Positions 53,202-63,950 of a DNA stretch of 64,000 bases are shown here, piece after piece. Source of the DNA: Exophiala sp. HKRS030 (taxonomy: Eukaryota > Ascomycota > Eurotiomycetes > Chaetothyriales > Herpotrichiellaceae); NCBI GenBank assembly GCA_023897205.1, contig JAHWDD010000001.1, forward strand, positions 4,650,001 through 4,714,000, read 5' to 3'. Each line of letters starts with the position of its first letter. Positions within the stretch are counted from its first letter, which is position 1. The notes beneath the pieces are model-generated. The model was given only the letters and a program-made list of their open reading frames with translations, was not told the DNA's origin and did not search any database. Both the position numbers and the translations under genes were made by a program.

Positions 53202-54296
53202 TCAGTTCCTCCCAGCGTGCATTCCGCCGGTAATCAACAGCTCACCGCCCGTCATATAGCTACTGGCAGAACTGAGCAAGTAGACAGCGGCACCCTTGAG
53301 TTCCGTGCGGTCAGCCATCCGCTTCATGGGCGGCTCCGAAACAAAGACTTCGGCCAACCCAGGCCTCGCCGCGCTGATGTCCAGCGTCATGTCAGTCATG
53401 ACATAGCCCGGGGATATGCAATTGACGCGGACTCCCGCGGTGGCCAATTCGACGCTGAGCTGGCGACACAGTGCCAGTACCGCCCCTTTGGAGGCACAGT
53501 AGTCTGACGTGTACTGGAGCTTGGACGCTTGGTGAGCAGCGATACTGGCGATCATCACCACGGAGCCGGCTGCTGCTGGAGGGCGCAGAGAGGTCGGAGA
53601 GCTCGAGCCGAGGGGTCGTCGCGAGGTCATGTGCCGCACTGCAAGTTGAACGGCGTAATAGGTGCCCAGGACGTTGGTTTCGAATGTCCGCTTGACACTT
53701 GTCGGACAACGGTCGAGGAACGGCTGATCAGGGCAGATGCCCGCCGCGGTGATACTGTTCAGTCTGGGTGAGTTTGCCTCTCTTTGTGGTTATGAAAGAA
53801 GGACAGCATCGGAGTATTGCCGGCTCCCAGGTTGGAAGGAGGTGGGTGGGGAGAGCAGGAGTGTCTGCTTACATTCCATCTATGCGGTGATAGTCTTGGA
53901 CGATCGCGTCGAAGGTACTCTTCAGGCGTTCGTAGTCGGTGACATCCGATCTGGAGAAAGGAGAAACATGTACATCAGTCTCATTATCTTGCCCTTAAGC
54001 CTTGCTGTCGTGTGGCCCAGGTAGGAAGATGTTTCGAAGACTGACTGGTAGTATACGACTTTGGCAGCTCTCTGCTTGAGGATCTCAAAATGTTCATGTG
54101 GCGCTGGCGACGCATCAACCAACGCGATTAGACCGCCAGCCTCAGCAACTGCAAATGCCAGTGTCAAGCCAATACCTCTGGCACCGCCGGTGATGACCAC
54201 CACGCGATCTTTCAGACTGAAGAGACTGGTCACGTCGCAGTGCAGGTAGGTATCTGTTGCAGTTTTGTCTTGCACGGTGATGCCGGGAGCCGTCAT
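53202..54296 (-). CDS. Short-chain dehydrogenase/reductase, sorbose-reductase-like
   Basis: Three exons, 54046-54296, 53873-53950 and 53202-53754; introns gtcagt...tccag and gtaagc...aacag. 293 residues in frame. Exon 1 has RVVVITGGARGIGLTLAFAV; the first junction makes YYQ-SDVTDYERLKSTFDAI, the second DGIITAAGICPDQPFLDR. Catalytic part: VVMIASIAAHQASK and QYTSDYCASKGAVLALCRQL (Ser, Tyr and Lys), then VNCISPGYVMTDMTLD. The C-terminus ends SSYMTGGELLITGGMHAG. ATG 54296 chosen; an upstream open frame starts at TTG. It resembles fungal NADPH sorbose/mannitol reductases (Sou1-type) and 3-oxoacyl reductases. Substrate undetermined. Confidence 0.82.
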
Positions 54297-55126
54297 CGTG
54301 TCTCCGAAGTAGAGAAAAATGTGACTTTTGGTCTGGGACAATCAGGACCAGGGCCTCACACTTCGAGAGAAGCTCAGCAGAGGCCGCGCGGTTTTATTCA
54401 GTCCGGTAGTCATCGCACCAAATCCGTGAGGTCTTAAGCCATGCCAACTCGCGTTGTGTGTCGCCCACCTTCTTCGGTTATTCGCTGCTCTCACATGAAA
54501 TTGCTTTCTCTCTGGTGGTTCTCAATCCAGAGCCAGCTCCGGGATTCCATTCTGGTCCGGAAGCGTGAGCAATAAGCATGCTGCACTTCATCCATGGTTG
54601 ACAAGTCTTGCGCACGCTCGCCCTGTGATCATAGCCGGCGGCCGTTGGGCGGCCGTTGGTCGACAGATGACGCTTCGATGGTACCGATCAACCTTATAAG
54701 GCATATTTGAAACGTTTTCAGTACAACGTTGGAGTGTAAGAGCCCCGGCTACTTCACAGGAAGCTCGAAACCCGAAGCTTGGACATCTACTCCAAACCGA
54801 ACCCCGGAGGCATACTTCCGCTATAACAAATGTCCAAGGATTAAAAGGAGTCAGACTACAGCTTGCATCCCAGCCACTGGCCTTGAACCCGAAGCCTGCC
54901 CGCTGACGCAAATAGCTTCGTGCTCGGCAGACAAGCATGCGAGTTTTGCAAACCTTCAACTATGACTATCTGTTCAATTGCGCGGCCGAGCGGGGATTCC
55001 AAGGATCCCGGGGCGTCGGTTACGCGGCCCGGATATCACGGCAGCTCTCAACTTCCACACTTTGCTTTGTCATCTTTCTTTCTATCTTTCTTTCTCCTTT
55101 GCCAACTAGTTGGTGCCTCAATAGCT
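54297..55126. other. SDR promoter and MFS 3' region
   Basis: 830 bp. It includes a tandem 11-mer (54638-54659). No gene supported. Confidence 0.4.
54638..54659. repeat. Tandem 11-bp direct repeat gcggccgttgg
   Basis: Two perfect adjacent copies, about 340 bp upstream of the SDR ATG. The CGG/CCG content makes it a possible Zn2Cys6 site, but one occurrence could be chance. Confidence 0.4.
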
Positions 55127-56940
55127 TCAGAAACTCGTCTTCTCTCGAGTGTCGATCTCAGTCGAACGCGGTGTGCCGTGCGACTCAGCCATCACAACCC
55201 GTTCTACATGCTCTCCTTGTTCCTCTGGAAGGCGATCGGACTTCAAAAAGATGTAGTCAATTTCTTCAAGTCCCAGGCCTTTAGTTTCAGGAAACCAAAA
55301 GTAGATCATGGGCACGAAGGCGAAGTTCTTGTTCTTGTTGTCAGTCGTTGGGCCCCAGGCACTTTAAATAAGGACAAGACTTACGAATGCCATGAAAACC
55401 AGGTAAGTTTTCCAAGTGATATTGTGAACCAGAGTTGGCGTGATTTGGACAATCACAAAAACCTTGACCAGATTAGCACGATTTTTTGGACAGCACGAAT
55501 TCTCTCATGGGGATAAACACACCCAGATCCAGTTGTTGAAGACAGCTAACGCGGTTCCTTGAGCGCGAATGCGCAGTGGGAGGATCTCGGTACTGTAACA
55601 CCAAGGTATAGCGTTCAAGCTGGCCCCGAATGAGAGCATGTACTGCCAGCAGCGGTTAGTCTAACAAGGATGGACGGCCTGAGCCTGTAACTCACAGTGA
55701 TGAAAAACGCAATGGAAACGTTGGCCGTTGCCTTCCCTTTATCCGTTCCATTGTAGGAAAGCAGGATGGCCACCACCATCATAGAAAGACCCATTCCGAT
55801 GGCGCCAAACATCATAGGCTTCTTTCTCCCGAGACGATCAGCTCCGAGAGCTGGGACCAACGATCCGACCGCAAATGCTAGGTTCAGACAGCCACCCACA
55901 ACAATGGCGGTATTCCGACTGAGTCCGACATTGACTTCGAGCACAGTCGCTGAATAGAAGACAATGACGTTGATCCCCGCCCACTGTGTGTCTGATTAGC
56001 ACTGTCAAGGTTACGACATGACTGTCTCCGAAGACCGACCTGGTTCATGAACAACACCAAACAGGCGAGAAACACGCGCCTTCCAGTCTGGATGGGATCT
56101 CGCTTGAAGATGCGAACCCATTTAAAGGGCTCTGCCTCCTCCAGCTCAATGGCTTTGAGAATGTCTCGCGTCTCGGTCTCAACCAGGGGATCCTCCGGTA
56201 CTGTGTTCCAGACTTTGCACAGGACAGCCACGCCTTCTTCAGTCCGACCTTGTTGAATCAGCCACCTGGGCGTTTCCGGCAGGCCCGCCACCAAAAGAGC
56301 AACACTGGCCGCCATAGGGATCTGAAGGGCAATTGGCAGTCGCCACGCGATTGGTCCACTGGTGAAACTCATGCCATAGTCAAAGAAATAGGCCATCGAC
56401 ACCCCGACGGCGGTAAAGAGCACTTCTGTGGTGACGAGGCGGCCTCGATGTTCTCTTTTGCACAGCTCCGACTGATACATTGGGACTGTTGATGTGTCGA
56501 TACCAACACCGAACCCGGTGATGATCCGCCCGACCATCATCTGAGGTACCGAATAGGCAGAATCCTGAATGACTGCTCCGAGAGCTATACAAAACATTGC
56601 TGCCCAAATCGCATGACGGCGGCCGAATCGAGCACCGATGAAGAAGTTGATGGCACACCCGAGAAAGCAACCGACATTATAGATCGAAACGATGATGCCG
56701 AGGAATCCGGGACCAGGATGATGGAAAATGTCAAGGAAATCCGGGTTTGTGATCAAGCCCCCAAAGACACCCTGATCCCAACCAAAACTGCCCGGGCTTG
56801 GTCAGCTGTTTGCTTGACGACAAATGGGGATAGGCCCTGGCCCCTGGCTGGCCTCAAACGTACAGTACAAATGCCGACAGGCATGTATAGGTAATGGCAA
56901 GCTGGATAGGTCGACCTGGCTTGAACCAGTCTCTCGTCAT
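55127..56940 (-). CDS. MFS sugar transporter
   Basis: Plasma-membrane hexose-type permease, 12 helices. Six exons: 56864-56940, 56040-56787, 55696-55983, 55523-55642, 55385-55462 and 55127-55327 (the last acceptor could be 6 nt earlier, 55333, also in frame). About 503 residues. Motifs: FGWDQGVFGGLITNPDFLDI, IGARFGRRHAIW, PQMMVGRIITGFGVGIDTST, YQSELCKREHRGRLV, GLPETPRWLIQQGR, INVIVFYSATVLE, DRLGRKKPMM and YFWFPETKGLGLEEIDYIF. All junctions keep frame, unlike the paralogue at 32585-34393. The nearby dehydrogenases suggest its cargo is the sugar or polyol of this block (inference). Confidence 0.88.
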
Positions 56941-57660
56941 GGTGTGTTTGGAAGAGGAATGTTCGTCGAAATTGCACCTGAGCTGTAGTCCAAGTAAGAA
57001 AACGAGTTCTATCCCTGAAATTGTAAACCTGGAGTATACCGACCGGAAGGCGGGGTTTGACCCAGAGTATTTGTACCTTGCCCCTTGCTCATGTCTGATG
57101 GCGATTTTGTGGGTATATCAGCTATGGGGTTTATGTGGATCATTCTCTGAGTCTAGTATGGCTCCATGATGTTGCTGAACCACTTCGGCTTTCAAGGGGG
57201 AAGAAGGCTATAAGGCTTCGGCACATCAGGCCTTATGTTGCAGTTAACCGAGCATTCATTAATGAGCGTCGACCACAACATTAACCTGTGATGCAACCCT
57301 TGAAATTAGAGACCGAATGCCTCTTCTTTCCCGTCGGCGAATCAGCCTTTTTGTAGGTCGACAAGTAGAATCGCTGGATAGTGACGGGAAGCCTTGAAAT
57401 GGTGTATTGTCTTCACATAGAACTCCAGGCAAAGTCTGTGTAGACTGAACCATCTTCACCTGGAGACAACACTTCCTACCTATATATCTATACGACTATC
57501 GATGTTCCTCAATCACAAATGCGCTTGATCGCGTAAATAATGATAGAAATATTGTTTGTCCTCCTGGCGCTCATTATTGTTGGCCAAGTTATAGGGAGTA
57601 TATTTCCAGCTATATTGTCTCCAACTCTAGAACCCAAAGCAGCTCGATGTAGAATAAAGC
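56941..57660. other. MFS promoter region
   Basis: 720 bp upstream of the transporter ATG; nothing coding was recognised. Confidence 0.4.
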
Positions 57661-57661
57661 C

Positions 57662-57925
57662 TCAACGGCCTTCCCATGTGCTCTGAACAGACCTCGAAGT
57701 TGACCAACTCGGCGTACTACAGGAGTTCCCGCTGAATGTCCCTGCCATGGCAACCAGCATCAAGGCCGCCATTCCAGCCAAGGGAGTGGTTGAGATGACC
57801 ATGGCGAATAATCCGATTCCTGCCGCGACGCTTCTCGAGGCGTACACCTTGTACTCGGCGAATATAAGCGGGAAGGTAGTGAATGGTATTGGTTTGGCGG
57901 AACGCATGTTTGCCCTCCCAGTACA
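57662..57925 (-). pseudogene. Possible DUF4267-type membrane protein relic
   Basis: A minus-strand stretch reads PIPFTTFPLIFAEYKVYASR and SVAAGIGLFAMVISTTPLAG, then AALMLVAMAGTFSGN. Hydrophobicity and the K-x-Y-x-S-R-x-x-x-x-G-x-G pattern resemble fungal DUF4267 proteins, but no start or splice sites fit. Low confidence; it could be chance. Confidence 0.3.
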
Positions 57926-58042
57926 GCAAGACAACTGGAATCTACATGAACGTCAGAAACTCTAAGGACGTCTCATTTCGAGCATTCAAGCGCTTCAATC
58001 AGGACTACCATATGTGGATGACAAGTTCTAGAAACATAAGAT

Positions 58043-58566
58043 TCACAGTTTCATGAATCTTTCCACCTTGCCTTCCCAGAGCTTGAGCAATTCTCGAATG
58101 GATAGGTCTAGCAGAACGTCTTCTGAGCCTCCGGGCACACGCGACGGTCCGACTTCGCGAGAAATGACTGAAACGTTTGCTCTGGGTTAGGCCTGTGAAT
58201 AGAGACGAAGAAATATGAGTCCAAGTTTACCTTCGACAACTTCTCCCTGACCTGTCCTGGTGACACTGTTCCCCCCAAATAGAACCTGGGCGTGACTCAC
58301 GCATTTTCCAAGCACCTTCGCCGCACCAACTTTAGCCATGGCAATCCGAACCCTTACGAGAGTATCTGCTTCGGATCTGCCGAGGATGTTGAGGGTGTAG
58401 GTGAGCTGTTCAGCCCGTGCCCATTCGGCTTCCAAAGCAGCCCCAGTCGTTGCGACCCCTCTTTGACGTCCATTTGGAAGCGCTTCCTTATCGGTTGAAC
58501 TTTCAGATCGGCATAAACTCGACCGTCGAAGATGCCAGAAGTCACCAGGCTGAAGACGGTCAACAC
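58043..58566 (-). pseudogene. Acyl-CoA dehydrogenase C-terminal relic
   Basis: The last third of an acyl-CoA dehydrogenase is readable: VYADLKVQPIRKRFQMDVKE (58460-58530), then in another frame ATTGAALEAEWARAEQLTYT, AMAKVGAAKVLGKC, LFGGNSVTRTGQGEVVE. A credible intron (gtaaac...ttcag) leads to VISREVGPSRVPGGSEDVLL near 58100, with stop at 58043. A frameshift divides SQRL and ATTG, and the N-terminal two thirds are absent: the copy stops at about 58566 where the hydratase relic begins on the other strand. Non-functional. Confidence 0.72.
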
Positions 58567-58573
58567 CTGGGAT

Positions 58574-59086
58574 CGAAGACGGAGTTGGCGTCGTCCAAAT
58601 CAACTATCTCGAGAAGCGAAATACCCTTGGTTGGCAGGTGCACCATGACATGCCGAAACAAGCGTGTCGCGTGCTTGTTGTTGTACGGGAACGAGAAATA
58701 CTTCAGCTCCGGTTGGGCCCTTGATGTTCTCGAGTCGACGGGGGGTGACGAGCGACAGTCGTTTTTCGACATCGCCTTGAAACTCATGGTCACGGTGTAC
58801 GATTACCCCAAACCTACCGTTTGCGCGGTGGCGGGCATGTGTCCCGGTTACGCTCTCGACGTTGCGAATTTCGCCGACATCACCATCGCATCCAAGAATG
58901 CGGCCTTTGGAAACAGCCAGGTCAAGTACGGTTTGAACCCGACGACCCACCCGATGTTCAAGAAGATGGGCGTCCAACGAGCCAAGAGGTTGATCTTCAC
59001 TGAAGACCCCATGGGAGCAGAAGAGATCAGTTTTGATACTCAGCCCCGGAAATATATGCCAGTCATCGAAATCTCGGAGAGAGAGT

Positions 59087-59122
<36 letters not shown>

Positions 59123-59434
59123 GCTGATTTACCGACTTTGTGACAGGCACTCCGAACAGGTCTCGTCGATGAACTCACCGAAGTCGGGCAGTTGTACGGA
59201 AAGTCCATGGCTTTGGACAAGCAGATCGGGGAATGTGGATCGGAACTGGCAGTCAATCTCAAGGGGGTGTGCCTGAGGGTGCCCAACATGGATCACATAG
59301 GTGCCACCTACTATGAGACTCGCTTCACGAATGACCTGTTGGCGAGGGATTTGACCAAGAAGCTGGTGGCCGAGGGTCTGAAGAGGATCAAGGAGAAGCG
59401 ACCAAAGGCTACCGAGCGTCTTGGGAAGTGGTAA
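58574..59434 (+). pseudogene. Enoyl-CoA hydratase/isomerase (crotonase) relic
   Basis: The crotonase fold is readable but damaged. GVGVVQINYLEKRNTLGWQV and HHDMPKQACRVLVV (58580-58680) lack about ten residues present in relatives. A frameshift near 58681 is followed by GNEKYFSSGWALDVLESTGG, KPTVCAVAGMCPGYALDVAN and YGLNPTTHPMFKKMGVQRAK to GAEE near 59027. The last exon is 59147-59434 (ALRTGLVDELTEVG to LGKW). The expected donor after GAEE reads at instead of gt (gagatcagtt), and a (GT)17 tract lies before the acceptor. Deletion, frameshift and donor loss make function unlikely. No start codon fits. Confidence 0.72.
59088..59121. repeat. (GT)n microsatellite
   Basis: About 17 GT units inside the presumed intron of the hydratase relic, 25 nt before the acceptor. 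Confidence 0.9.
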
Positions 59435-59721
59435 CCTTTTTCAAAGTGGAAACAAGACTCTCCTTGGGCCACACGGTCGATATCACAGCACATGCCTACC
59501 GTACCTAGCCAGCTAGCACAATCCACAGGTCTGTCGAAAATACCCCCAAAGGGAAGAAACTGTAGTCTGATGGTGGTTTGAACTATCTCAGTTTCTATAG
59601 TTTGGTTAAATGGCAAATGCAACTCGGTGGAGCTCTAATAAAATGCAATTACCACGGCAGCCTCCATGGATGTCTGCTAATATGTGTCACTCCGTCGCGA
59701 AGTCTGCTAGCCTTATGGATG

Positions 59722-60792
59722 CTATAACTTTTCGAACTTGGGAGTCACCTTGGTTCGAGCCGCTGCCATTGCAACTGGGACGTCTTTTGTATTGATGGCA
59801 GCGGCATTGAATACAGCGGTATATTTCAGGCCTTAAACAAAGTCAAGTTTGAACACCAGTAACATCAGGGACGATCTCACCTGTAGCAATATCATGGTCT
59901 CGATTCCAGTCCAAGAAGTTTTTTGTCGCCTGTACTGCGACAGGGCTTTTGCTCGCGATGACGGCGGCAATACGCGAAGCTTCTTGCATCGCCCCGGCTT
60001 TGTTTTCAAAGATGGAGTTCACGAGCCCCACGCGGAGAGCTTCCTCGGCTCCGAAGGTGCGTGCGGTCAAGCACACTTCTTTGACCCAGGAGTAGGAACC
60101 CACAACCTTTGGTAGGCGGCTGAGTGTGCTGACGTCGCTGGCCACGCCGATGTCGACCTCCTTGACGCTGAACGAGGCGTTCGACGTACATATTCTCAGG
60201 TCAGCACAGACAGATATGTCGACTGCAATCCCGAGCGATATTCCGTGGAGAACACATACCACGGCTGCACAAACACACACACACACACATAGCCATCAGT
60301 GGGCGAACTCTTGGTCCGAAGAAGAGACAAGTGAGTGACGAAAGGATGGGAGGAGATGAGAACCTACGCTTCTCGCAACGTTCAATGCTCGACACGCACT
60401 CCTGAAACTTGTATGCAAATCTTCTGAACTTGGTTGCGAATCTGGCTCCATCGGCCACATCCTCCGGTCTAGGATTGAATACCGAACCTGGAACCGCAGC
60501 ACTTTGAAGATCCAATCCCGCCGAGAATGCTTTGTCTCCAGCTCCTGAAAGAATTATAACGCGCACCCTAGGGTCATCCGAAAGGGCATCAAACGCTTTT
60601 GGCAGCGTCAACCACATCCTATTGTCGCCCATCAACGTTATGTCTCCTTTAAGTCGGCAAGTCGAACGAAACCAGTAAATGAACTTACTCTTCCGTGAAT
60701 GCGTTCAGTTTCTCCGGCCGATTGATCTCGACGTGTGCTATCCATTCTTGCGGGATTGACACCGTGAAATGATTGTACGACTTGGTGGCCAT
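59722..60792 (-). CDS. Enoyl-CoA hydratase/isomerase (crotonase family)
   Basis: Four exons, 60689-60792, 60368-60618, 59881-60264 and 59722-59831, with gt-ag introns, giving 282 residues. Reading: EWIAHVEINRPEKLNAFTEE joined to MWLTLPKAFDALSDDP; oxyanion-hole segment SGAGDKAFSAGLDLQSAA; after the second junction PVVCVLHGISLGIAVDISVC, ADLRICTSNASFSVKEVDIG, ALRVGLVNSIFENKAGA, and exon 4 LKYTAVFNAAAINTKDVP ending EKL. The pattern resembles fungal delta3,5-delta2,4-dienoyl-CoA isomerase-like (ECH1-type) proteins of peroxisomal or mitochondrial beta-oxidation. The C-terminal FEKL is a weak PTS1 at best. An intact gene beside degenerate acyl-CoA relics. Confidence 0.85.
60273..60289. repeat. (AC)n microsatellite in hydratase intron 2
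   Basis: About 8 AC units; on the coding (minus) strand it reads (GT)n just before the tttgtgcag acceptor. Confidence 0.85.
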
Positions 60793-61103
60793 GTTGGAGT
60801 GATCGGTGTCGTTATTGGTTGTAGCAACAGAACTCGTCGGGATATACTCAATTTGTCCCAGAAGGACATAGGTCGAATAGCTGTAGATACGCGATAACTC
60901 AATGTCCAGGAGTGAGGTTGGCGGGAGCCACTCAACCAATGGAAGTCAATGCCCCGGTCTACTAGCAACTCCAAGTCTATCCTCGACAACTGTCTTTATT
61001 GGTCGACGCCTCTACTGTCAAGGGTAGTTTGTGTGAGGCTGACGTCGACGATGTCGCCGAAATTGCGTCTTGAATCCGAGGTCTTGACTTTCATAGTTGC
61101 CGC
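60793..61103. other. Intergenic: hydratase promoter and 3' region of regulator relic
   Basis: 311 bp, both neighbours on the minus strand. Nothing recognised. Confidence 0.4.
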
Positions 61104-63950
61104 TCAGAGTGTACGTTGCTGTGTGTGATCTAGGTATCCTGATTTGTGGGCTGCCACCATCCGGCGAAAGATGCCTTCTGACAACGTTCGGGAGACCTCT
61201 GACTCTGGGAGAGTTGTTTCTCCCACAAGGTACAAGATACATGAATTCGAGTCTAACAACATGTTTGCCCTGTCTCTCCTGAGATTCAAATTTGAGGGTG
61301 AGTTCAGCAAGTCTTCGGCCGTTGTCTGCTGGCCTTTGGCAATACAGGCATTCAGTGCAACGGTCAACAAGAGGTACAAGGTCAGATGATCTTTGAAGGT
61401 AGTGCACCATGTAACCTTGGTGGATGACTGAGAGTCTGAGGAAGGTCCGTTGACGAGCCCCGGACTGATCATCCCGGCTACGACAAATGTCAAATCGTGT
61501 TGCCGACTCGTCGGAACCAGGCCGTCCAGTTTCCTGAGAACGCGCTCAATACCATCCCACCTGCTCATGTACAAACTCATGGACTTGGTCGAGGTCTCAC
61601 AATGCTGTGACAAAGACAATGGCGGGCTTTGATCGGCTTCCACGTTGAGCTTGGTCCCGATTTCAAGCATTTTTAGTGGTAGCATTGCATGTGCTGGTCT
61701 AACAAGGATGGTAACTAGTCCAATAGCATGTCAAGTTTGAGTGGACGTCAAACTTACCCTACCATGCCTATCTTTGTCTCCAGGCCGAAAATAGACAAAC
61801 GACTCATGATGTTACAGACCGAGAGGATGCTGTCGTAAATAGATTCCCTCACAAAGACGAGCTGTTGTCCATTGAAGGGCTGATAGAAGAAGGGTTCAGA
61901 TGGAAGAGTGATATCTCGTCACAATTAAGTGCAACATTTGCGGTCTTGAAAAAGTTCTTGTCAATTATGGAAAAGAATGAGCTCTCCATGAATTCTCAAG
62001 GGAATTCGAAAGGGTTGCAATCTTATTGATGAGTCACTCTTTGGAACTGATTAAACAAGAAGATCGATTGATGGCTAGAAGCAGCATGATGACTTTCAGG
62101 AGATTCGACCTGGAAGAACCAAGCCTTGAGGAACTCTCGAGACTTTTCTATTTGAGAAAGTCTATCTGCAAAGTCTTTTAATGATGTGATATGAGGGACG
62201 AGTGATCCATCTGAAGGACAAGTAACATCTAGGGCATCGGATAGAATGATCACGAGCCCGATTTGAGAGAGACATAGGCTCATTTGCTGTTCACTTGTTC
62301 GCTTGTCATATACAATTGCATGACTGATAGAGTCTTCGAGATCTTCCCGTGTCAATCTTGGTGCCGTAGTGGAATCGAATATATGCCGTGTGATTCGCAG
62401 TGGCCGCCGCGATGACAAGGAGATAATCCTGTCACGGATGATGCAACTCCACCACAGCCTCTTCCAGAGAGTCTGAGACTCTGATGGATTAATCGGCAAA
62501 TGAATTCGCACGTGCTGCCGTCGCATAGCGTACGGCAGTCATAAGCCAGACGCTGTTACCTTTGGCCATATCGTCGTTAGAAGAGCTCAAAGATAGAAGC
62601 AGGGCACCCTGTATAATCACAACAGGTCATTCACACGCTCAAAGTCGCAAAGTAACTGCCAACTCAATCAACAGAGCCCTCCGTATACTCTTTGGAGAGG
62701 AGGGGTGATACTACTCACGTTTGCTCGGCGACATAAAGCGTGACGAGCGGTTTGGTGATCGTCGAAGCCGCAGGCATTTATGACATCAAGAGGGAGATGC
62801 TTCGAGGCCTGTTAGAACAGGGTACTTCAAGGACAGAAAATAGAACACCGAGAGCAAGACATCAACGAGAAGGGTGTCGACACTTACAATACGACTGGCC
62901 GACAGAATTGCTTGAAGAAGAAATATAGATGCTCGTTCCAGGCGCGGGCCAGAAGTGACGGCTTTCGTCAAAGCCCACTGGAAGTCCGTCTCGTCCAAAA
63001 TTGGCAGCATATGGTGAATACGAAGGAAATATCCTCGAACAAATAGAGCGAGATATTCGCCTCGAGGCACTCGAAAGCAGCCAGTGTCATCCAGAAGGTT
63101 GAATTCGGCGCGTGATAGCTTATCCGTGGCATTGCATTCTAGATGCGGATGATCGAACACCGACTCCCAAACACCACTGGCAGTATTCGACAATTGAGGT
63201 TGGTGCAGGGTTTTGTTCAACGCACCCTGTAGTATCGAAGAGGATAGGTCGGAATCTAGATGTGTGCATGTTTGCGTCTCTGGGATCATCTGTCAGTGAG
63301 CGTGAATGGCCTGGACAACACTCTTCAGGGCGGAATGTCTCTGGATCGAAAAGATTTCAATCCCAGCGCTTTCGACAAACGACTCGAAAATCAAATTGAA
63401 GTTTGGCCTTGCAGCCTCGGCAACAGGTGACATGGGAAGCTCTTCCTTTGACGGCGACTCGTCAAGAGATGCTCCTCCCCACCGCTAGGTTGCTCCTCAT
63501 GAGCACCAGAGCGACAAAATCGTTGCGCTAACGCGGCCTGTTTCATACAAAGGCACAGAATCGCCTTCTGTAGAGGAGAAGGATGAACTTCGCTGAGGCT
63601 GACCCCATGTAGTGAATTTACTCTCGTAGAGTCACGCTCTCGAGCCTTGGAGATTATGCATCGATTCTTGGGCGGGGCTCGACGACTGTAGTTCAAGGTG
63701 AACAAAGTGGGAATAAGGCATGTTCCAGTCTCAAAGTTCTGACTGACCGCTTACGAACCGGCTCTGAAATGGTGCATTCGAACCCTTCGGACAGGCATTG
63801 AGGGCAGGGACGATCTTTCTGCCCAACGTCGCAGCGAATCTTGCGCTTGCGGCACGACAAGCAGGCGACTGCAGCTCTCTTTCGGTGCAGTTGAAAATCA
63901 ACGGTCATCCTTCCAATCGTAGACCTGTCTTGGTACAATCCGAGGTCCAA
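61104..63950 (-). pseudogene. CTF1-like Zn2Cys6 transcription factor, apparently disrupted
   Basis: Pieces of a cutinase-factor-type regulator in order: zinc cluster VACLSCRKRKIRC, then DRPCPQCLSEGFEC (63740-63880); middle homology EYLALFVRGYFLRIHHMLPI and LLQAILSASRI (62930-63290); ALCRRAN after an intron; LWKRLWWSCIIRDRIISLSS and TREDLEDSISHAIVYDKRTS (62023-62526); VRESIYDSILSVCNIMSRLS (61770-61860) spliced to PAHAMLPLKMLEIG, and the end at 61104. Stops occur in the linker (63496-63515 and near 63292), a frame change lies between VWLMTAVRYA and QHVRIHLPIN (about 62530), and TAA follows VTHQ at 62023. Some could be unusual introns, but no consistent model was found. CTF1-type factors regulate cutinase and fatty-acid use, fitting the acyl-CoA genes beside it. 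Confidence 0.55.

Noticed and set aside
59740..59770. ggttcgagcc as a tRNA B-box
   Set aside because: It lies inside the last exon of the hydratase gene, with no A-box or cloverleaf at the right distance.
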